The notes beneath the pieces were generated by a model. It worked only from the letters and a program-made list of their open reading frames with translations, was not told the origin of the DNA and did no database searches. Shown piece after piece: positions 48,801 to 50,610 of a stretch of 50,610 nt of DNA (position 1 is the stretch's first letter; each line of letters starts with the position of its first letter). The DNA is from Bacteroidota bacterium (GTDB lineage: Bacteria; Bacteroidota; Bacteroidia; Chitinophagales; Chitinophagaceae): positions 1 to 50,610 of the forward strand of contig CANGQJ010000016.1 in assembly GCA_947456625.1 (NCBI GenBank). Direction: 5' to 3'. The translations under genes were made by a program, and so were the position numbers.

Positions 48801-49512
48801 GGGTTATCAAGCATTACTAGGTTCTACTACACTTGCAAATAATAATGGTACAGCAAATACTGGCATTGGACATCAAGCTATAAGAAGTAATGCAAGTGGC
48901 GCTAATAATACGGCCCTTGGTTATATTTCACTTTATGCAAATACTACAGGTAATGATAATACATCCATTGGATACAATGCACTTAGTTCCATGAATACGG
49001 GAAGTTCCAATACTGCAATAGGTGCAAATGCTGATGTCACTGGAAATGTAAGTAACTCCACTTCTATCGGGTATGGAGCGACAACTGCAGCTGCAAATAC
49101 GATACAGCTTGGAAATGGAACTGTGACCAATGTAAATACCGCTGGCTCAATAACAGCTGGCGAGGACGTTAGTTTAAAGCATTTAAAAGGAACTACCGCA
49201 AAACCTACCGTTAGTTTTTATGGAGTAAATGTTGGCATTGCTGATGCAGTTATTTCAGGTACAGATTTGGGAGGCAATATCCAATTTACAACTAGGTCAT
49301 CTACTAGTAAAGATTATGGCATTTTTTCAATAAATTTTGCTAAAGCATATTCAAGCAATAATCCTGTTGTAGTATTAACAGCAACAAACGCTGCTGCATC
49401 GTTACTTCCTATATATATTAACGCTAGTAGTGGCTTTTTTTATGTATTTCCATCAAGTACAGCTCCTACGCCTAACACAACGTATAGCTGGAATTATATA
49501 GTGGTCCAATAA
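45835..49512 (+). CDS. Giant exported fibre-like protein with YadA-like head, 1225 residues (right arm)
   Basis: Signal peptide to about residue 27 (VKAQ). Residues 28-150 are homologous to the N-terminal domain of the left-arm giant (FFQAIARD, DRKIYVQTSI, WDYNKEWIDLG, TVPYALYAGG). The shaft has many LNxxDTxxML..Y repeats and the same modules as the paralogue (SDTNYLSNRINLKEAGANKS, TNAVKRYVDSV, LAGDLSGTASLPTI, ISASKVGLGNV). From about 902 to 1090 there are repeated xTAIGYQAL units, as in YadA/Hia head domains of trimeric adhesins. The last 110 residues form a different, strand-rich cap with no T9SS sorting signal. It probably trimerises; surface display and adhesion are inference. Confidence 0.86.
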   Translation: MIQKFFKLSLLALVAFLFSTPYTVKAQSSNMGIFFQAIARDNMSNPAKDRKIYVQTSILNNSTSSTSLLTETHISKTDAAGIFSISIGQGNKTGGTLSGLSAIPWANAPIYLNVKIAITPTSPDINWDYNKEWIDLGTNPFGTVPYALYAGGTALNDNKLNIADTALMLAPYAKAVSNLIKSTATPVVNVDSVNIKLNTKLAIKDSNTLYITPYTLSLKNFDTSFIYQKINTKLNNTDTLLMLAPYAKTASLPNLLAPKMNLLDTANMLSHYALNSNLKTVAFSGNYNDLSNKPAALTNIVNSVNGLNGDVIVDKATLNIFYVDNTTDLNKPVSTLTGIALNTKVDKTAINAANGVAGLDANTKIPTSLLPAISFTSVSIAHNQIEMQSIGTNSLKGTVAVRTDISKTFVLAVDHSGLVSDWIEMLTPGAPVQSVNGQLGTVNLTTSDITEGSNEYYTNTKARAAISSNLPINYNIATGLITADTSNSNAGLATKYALQHQNSLLTASINNKLNLSDTATMLSAYKNYAISLNNNKLNASDTNYLSNRINLKEAGANKSTDINLDGSSLIKFPTTNAVKRYVDSVADVLNTNIVASNNGIVLPDATTNAKGILKLAGDLSGTASLPTIANGAINTTKIIDGAITSAKVLDAAITDSKIASGISASKVGLGNVNNTTDLEKPISTLTQNALNLKLNKTDTSAMLSAYLTNIHTTNNALSNKLNTSDTSAMLAAYKNYQITLNNNKLNISDTSTMLSPYLTALHTKEQISNKSNDATLGGGSPSATLYPTQAAVKQYITNNAGSGSISATSIVGVVAIANGGTGQSTANAALNALIPAQTSNSGKFLTTDGTNTSWGSSSGGWSLTGNTGMVDGTNFIGTTDAQPLNFRTNNIKSGRIDVSAIIGQTSFGYGAGANALNNSTSPFAGTRNTGIGYQAMYNTTYGKENVVLGYQALYNNFSASGSTAIGYQAMLNAYNISTSSSYNTYNTAVGYQALLGSTTLANNNGTANTGIGHQAIRSNASGANNTALGYISLYANTTGNDNTSIGYNALSSMNTGSSNTAIGANADVTGNVSNSTSIGYGATTAAANTIQLGNGTVTNVNTAGSITAGEDVSLKHLKGTTAKPTVSFYGVNVGIADAVISGTDLGGNIQFTTRSSTSKDYGIFSINFAKAYSSNNPVVVLTATNAAASLLPIYINASSGFFYVFPSSTAPTPNTTYSWNYIVVQ
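48541..49100 (+). repeat. YadA-head-like repeats in the right-arm giant
   Basis: Nine or ten units with the core (T/V)xxGYQA(L/M), e.g. TGIGYQAMYN, VVLGYQALYN, TAIGYQAMLN, TAVGYQALLG, TGIGHQAIRS, TALGYISLYA, TSIGYNALSS, with spacers of varying length. This pattern builds left-handed beta-rolls in trimeric autotransporter heads. Confidence 0.75.
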
Positions 49513-49514
49513 TT

Positions 49515-50081
49515 TTATTCAATAATAATTTGAAACTTATCAAGCAAACCAGCTAATTGATGCACACTATGTTTTGACTTTTTAATTTTATTGGTTTCAA
49601 TATCAATTGAATAATTAAAAGAGCTGCTCAGGTTGGCACGCTCTATATTGGTGAATGAAAAAATGGCTGCGCTTAAATCACAGTTATTAAAAACACATTC
49701 GGTTAAATCCGTTTCGGTAAAGTCTACTTCGTTTAATTTGGAGTTTACAAAAATCGTTTTTTTAATTTTTGTTTTATAAAAACTAGCATTGGTTAAAATA
49801 CAATCTTCAAAGGAAAAAGATAATCCAAATGCATTGGCATCCCCAAATTGCATGCCTATCATTTTGCACCCTTTAAATTTGATGTCTCTTATAATGGTGT
49901 TGCTAATTTTTACCAAGCTTAGGTTTGCATTTTCAAAAATGCTATCAATAAAAGTAAAGTTGGATAAATTTGTATTGGAGAAATTGCAATTGATAAAAGT
50001 ACAATTTTCATACTCCCCTTTGGGCAGGCCTTCTATGGTATAGTCGATGTTTTGAAATTCTTGATCTTGGTAAAGTTGCAT
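49515..50081 (-). CDS. Pentapeptide-repeat protein
   Basis: A 188-residue protein with tandem pentapeptide units of the A(D/N)LXX type: CTFINCNFSNTNLSNFTFID, FENANLSLVKISNT, LTNASFYKTKIKKT, LNEVDFTETDLTE and FSFTNIERANLSSS. Such proteins form a right-handed quadrilateral beta-helix; known roles include DNA-gyrase protection, but most have no known target. There is no signal peptide. The stop is 2 bp from that of the convergent giant gene. It is the last complete gene before the mobile-element edge. Confidence 0.85.
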   Translation of the reverse strand: MQLYQDQEFQNIDYTIEGLPKGEYENCTFINCNFSNTNLSNFTFIDSIFENANLSLVKISNTIIRDIKFKGCKMIGMQFGDANAFGLSFSFEDCILTNASFYKTKIKKTIFVNSKLNEVDFTETDLTECVFNNCDLSAAIFSFTNIERANLSSSFNYSIDIETNKIKKSKHSVHQLAGLLDKFQIIIE

Positions 50082-50141
50082 GAGGTGTCTATTTACATTT
50101 GCTAAGATAGAAAATTAATGATGGCCGTCGCTTTGCTCATC

Positions 50142-50180
50142 ACTCCAGGATTAGCTCACTTCGTTCGCTGATCCTGGAGT
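50142..50180. repeat. Hairpin with 14-bp arms
   Basis: ACTCCAGGATTAGC (50142-50155) pairs with GCTGATCCTGGAGT (50167-50180) with one G-T wobble and an 11-nt loop. No T-run follows, so it is not a standard terminator. Confidence 0.65.
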
Positions 50181-50200
50181 GGGCGTTGCAAAATGCGTAA

Positions 50201-50224
50201 GTGGTTCGAATCCTGTCTTCCCGA
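50201..50224 (+). pseudogene. tRNA 3'-end fragment
   Basis: The sequence contains the T-loop GGTTCGAATCC followed by TGTCTTCCCGA, the 3' half of a tRNA whose acceptor would begin CGGGAAG; tRNA-Pro is the likeliest by recall. The T-stem 5' side is not complementary and no 5' half precedes it, so it is not an intact gene. Confidence 0.5.
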
Positions 50225-50366
50225 ATAGTTTTATTTTATTACCTGAACCCGATTTCATTGCGTAGCAATGATAAGCGCAGTTTAAAATTTATATAACATC
50301 AAGCGAGCTTGTGTTTAAAATTTTTTCTGCGCTATGCCTTTGGCAAATAGGTTCAGGTTGGGGCAT

Positions 50367-50397
50367 AAAAAAAGCCAGTATTGCTACTGACTTTTTT
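50367..50397 (-). terminator. Terminator-like hairpin beside the second tRNA fragment
   Basis: AAAAAAAGCCAGTA pairs with TACTGACTTTTTT (one wobble) across TTGC. Read on the minus strand it directly follows the tRNA-like 3' end at 50399-50413 and ends in a T-run, as a native tRNA terminator would. Confidence 0.6.
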
Positions 50398-50398
50398 G

Positions 50399-50413
50399 TC
50401 GGGAAGACAGGAT
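50399..50413 (-). other. Probable attachment site (tRNA 3'-end sequence)
   Basis: On the minus strand ATCCTGTCTTCCCGA matches a tRNA 3' end and is followed by a terminator. The sequence on its other side is not tRNA-like. An integrase start lies about 110 bp to the right. This is the arrangement expected of the fragment left at one end of an element integrated in a tRNA gene. Confidence 0.45.
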
Positions 50414-50474
50414 ATGAATGTGCTTGATAATCAATCAGTTAGATGTGCCAATACCCTACTTTACACCTATTTTT

Positions 50475-50491
50475 GGTAGGAATTTCCTACC
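50475..50491. promoter_or_regulatory. Palindrome upstream of the integrase gene
   Basis: GGTAGGAA-T-TTCCTACC is a perfect 8-bp inverted repeat, 29 bp before the integrase start. It could be an operator or an accessory integrase site. Confidence 0.4.
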
Positions 50492-50520
50492 TCATATACT
50501 AATTTATATTATATTTGATT

Positions 50521-50610
50521 ATGGGTATTTCTTTAATGATAGTCAAAAAGGATAAAAAGAAACAACAGAATAAGGTTGTGTATCCTATCTATGTAAAATA
50601 CTCATACAAA
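50521..50610 (+). CDS. Probable tyrosine integrase, N-terminal fragment
   Basis: Thirty codons run off the right edge. The translation contains IVKKDKKKQQNK and VVYPIYVKYSYK, which resembles the N-terminal arm-binding domain of Bacteroidota tyrosine recombinases (usual pattern: xRKDKxNKKGExPIYLRI). The catalytic domain lies outside the window, so the call rests on this short motif and on the neighbouring tRNA-end fragments. The start could be the ATG at 50521 or the one at 50536. A TATATTTG box at 50510-50517 is too close to the first ATG to give a normal leader. Confidence 0.5.
   Translation, partial: MGISLMIVKKDKKKQQNKVVYPIYVKYSYK

Larger units (their letters stand above)
50082..50520. other. 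Gene-free interval with hairpins and tRNA-end fragments
   Basis: About 440 bp have no credible reading frame. They contain a hairpin (50142-50180), two inverted copies of a tRNA 3'-end sequence (50210-50224 and 50399-50413) with nested inverted repeats between them, a terminator-like hairpin (50367-50397) and a perfect palindrome (50475-50491). Confidence 0.6.

Noticed and set aside
37457..49512. A prophage or phage-tail-like contractile system, because of the fibre-like proteins.
   Set aside because: Both giants have signal peptides, and no sheath, tube, baseplate, spike, capsid or terminase gene is present.
50136..50224. A complete tRNA (long variable arm type) ending at 50224.
   Set aside because: There is no 5' acceptor strand (CGGGAAG) at the right distance, no D-arm pairing, and the T-stem does not pair. 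Only the 3' fragment is tRNA-like.

Overview
The window looks like a piece of a Bacteroidota chromosome, probably from the Chitinophagaceae and relatives. The DNA is AT-rich, genes mostly lack Shine-Dalgarno sequences, and several upstream regions carry the Bacteroidota -7 box TANNTTTG. A T9SS sorting-domain protein, a FISUMP-domain protein, YidC and EF-P of the phylum's type and a GSII/GSIII glutamine synthetase pair point the same way. The genus is inference; no rRNA gene is present.

Layout. Positions 1-36.8 kb are mostly housekeeping: the start of rpsL; ilvE; an unknown gene with rdgB; a TPR-comA-like-aroE operon; two small exported proteins; yidC and pyrG; a dienelactone hydrolase; proC; hldD-purL; tandem glutamine synthetases (GSII type, then GSIII/glnN), each with its own terminator; efp-accB-accC; sucD; an FAD oxidoreductase; an MFS transporter; aspS and rarA around a small membrane protein; a UDP-galactopyranose-mutase-like flavoprotein; an ElaA-like acetyltransferase; uvrA; and an overlapping PAP2 phosphatase/phosphodiesterase pair.

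Positions 36.8-49.5 kb form the most distinctive region. A two-component system (TPR-type membrane histidine kinase with a LuxR-type response regulator) is flanked by two arms that read away from it. The left arm encodes a 1254-residue fibre-like protein and a FISUMP protein. The right arm encodes a predicted outer-membrane protein, a lipoprotein, a small T9SS substrate and a 1225-residue fibre-like protein. The two giants share an exported N-terminal domain and shaft modules but have unrelated C-terminal heads. An identical 13-bp motif lies in both intergenic regions bordering the kinase/regulator pair, and in the right-hand region it forms an 11-bp inverted repeat. The simplest reading is a locally regulated surface-fibre locus; this is inference.

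Positions 49.5-50.6 kb hold a pentapeptide-repeat gene, then a gene-free stretch with hairpins and two inverted fragments matching a tRNA 3' end, then the first 30 codons of a probable tyrosine integrase. This looks like the left edge of an element integrated at a tRNA gene, continuing beyond the window.
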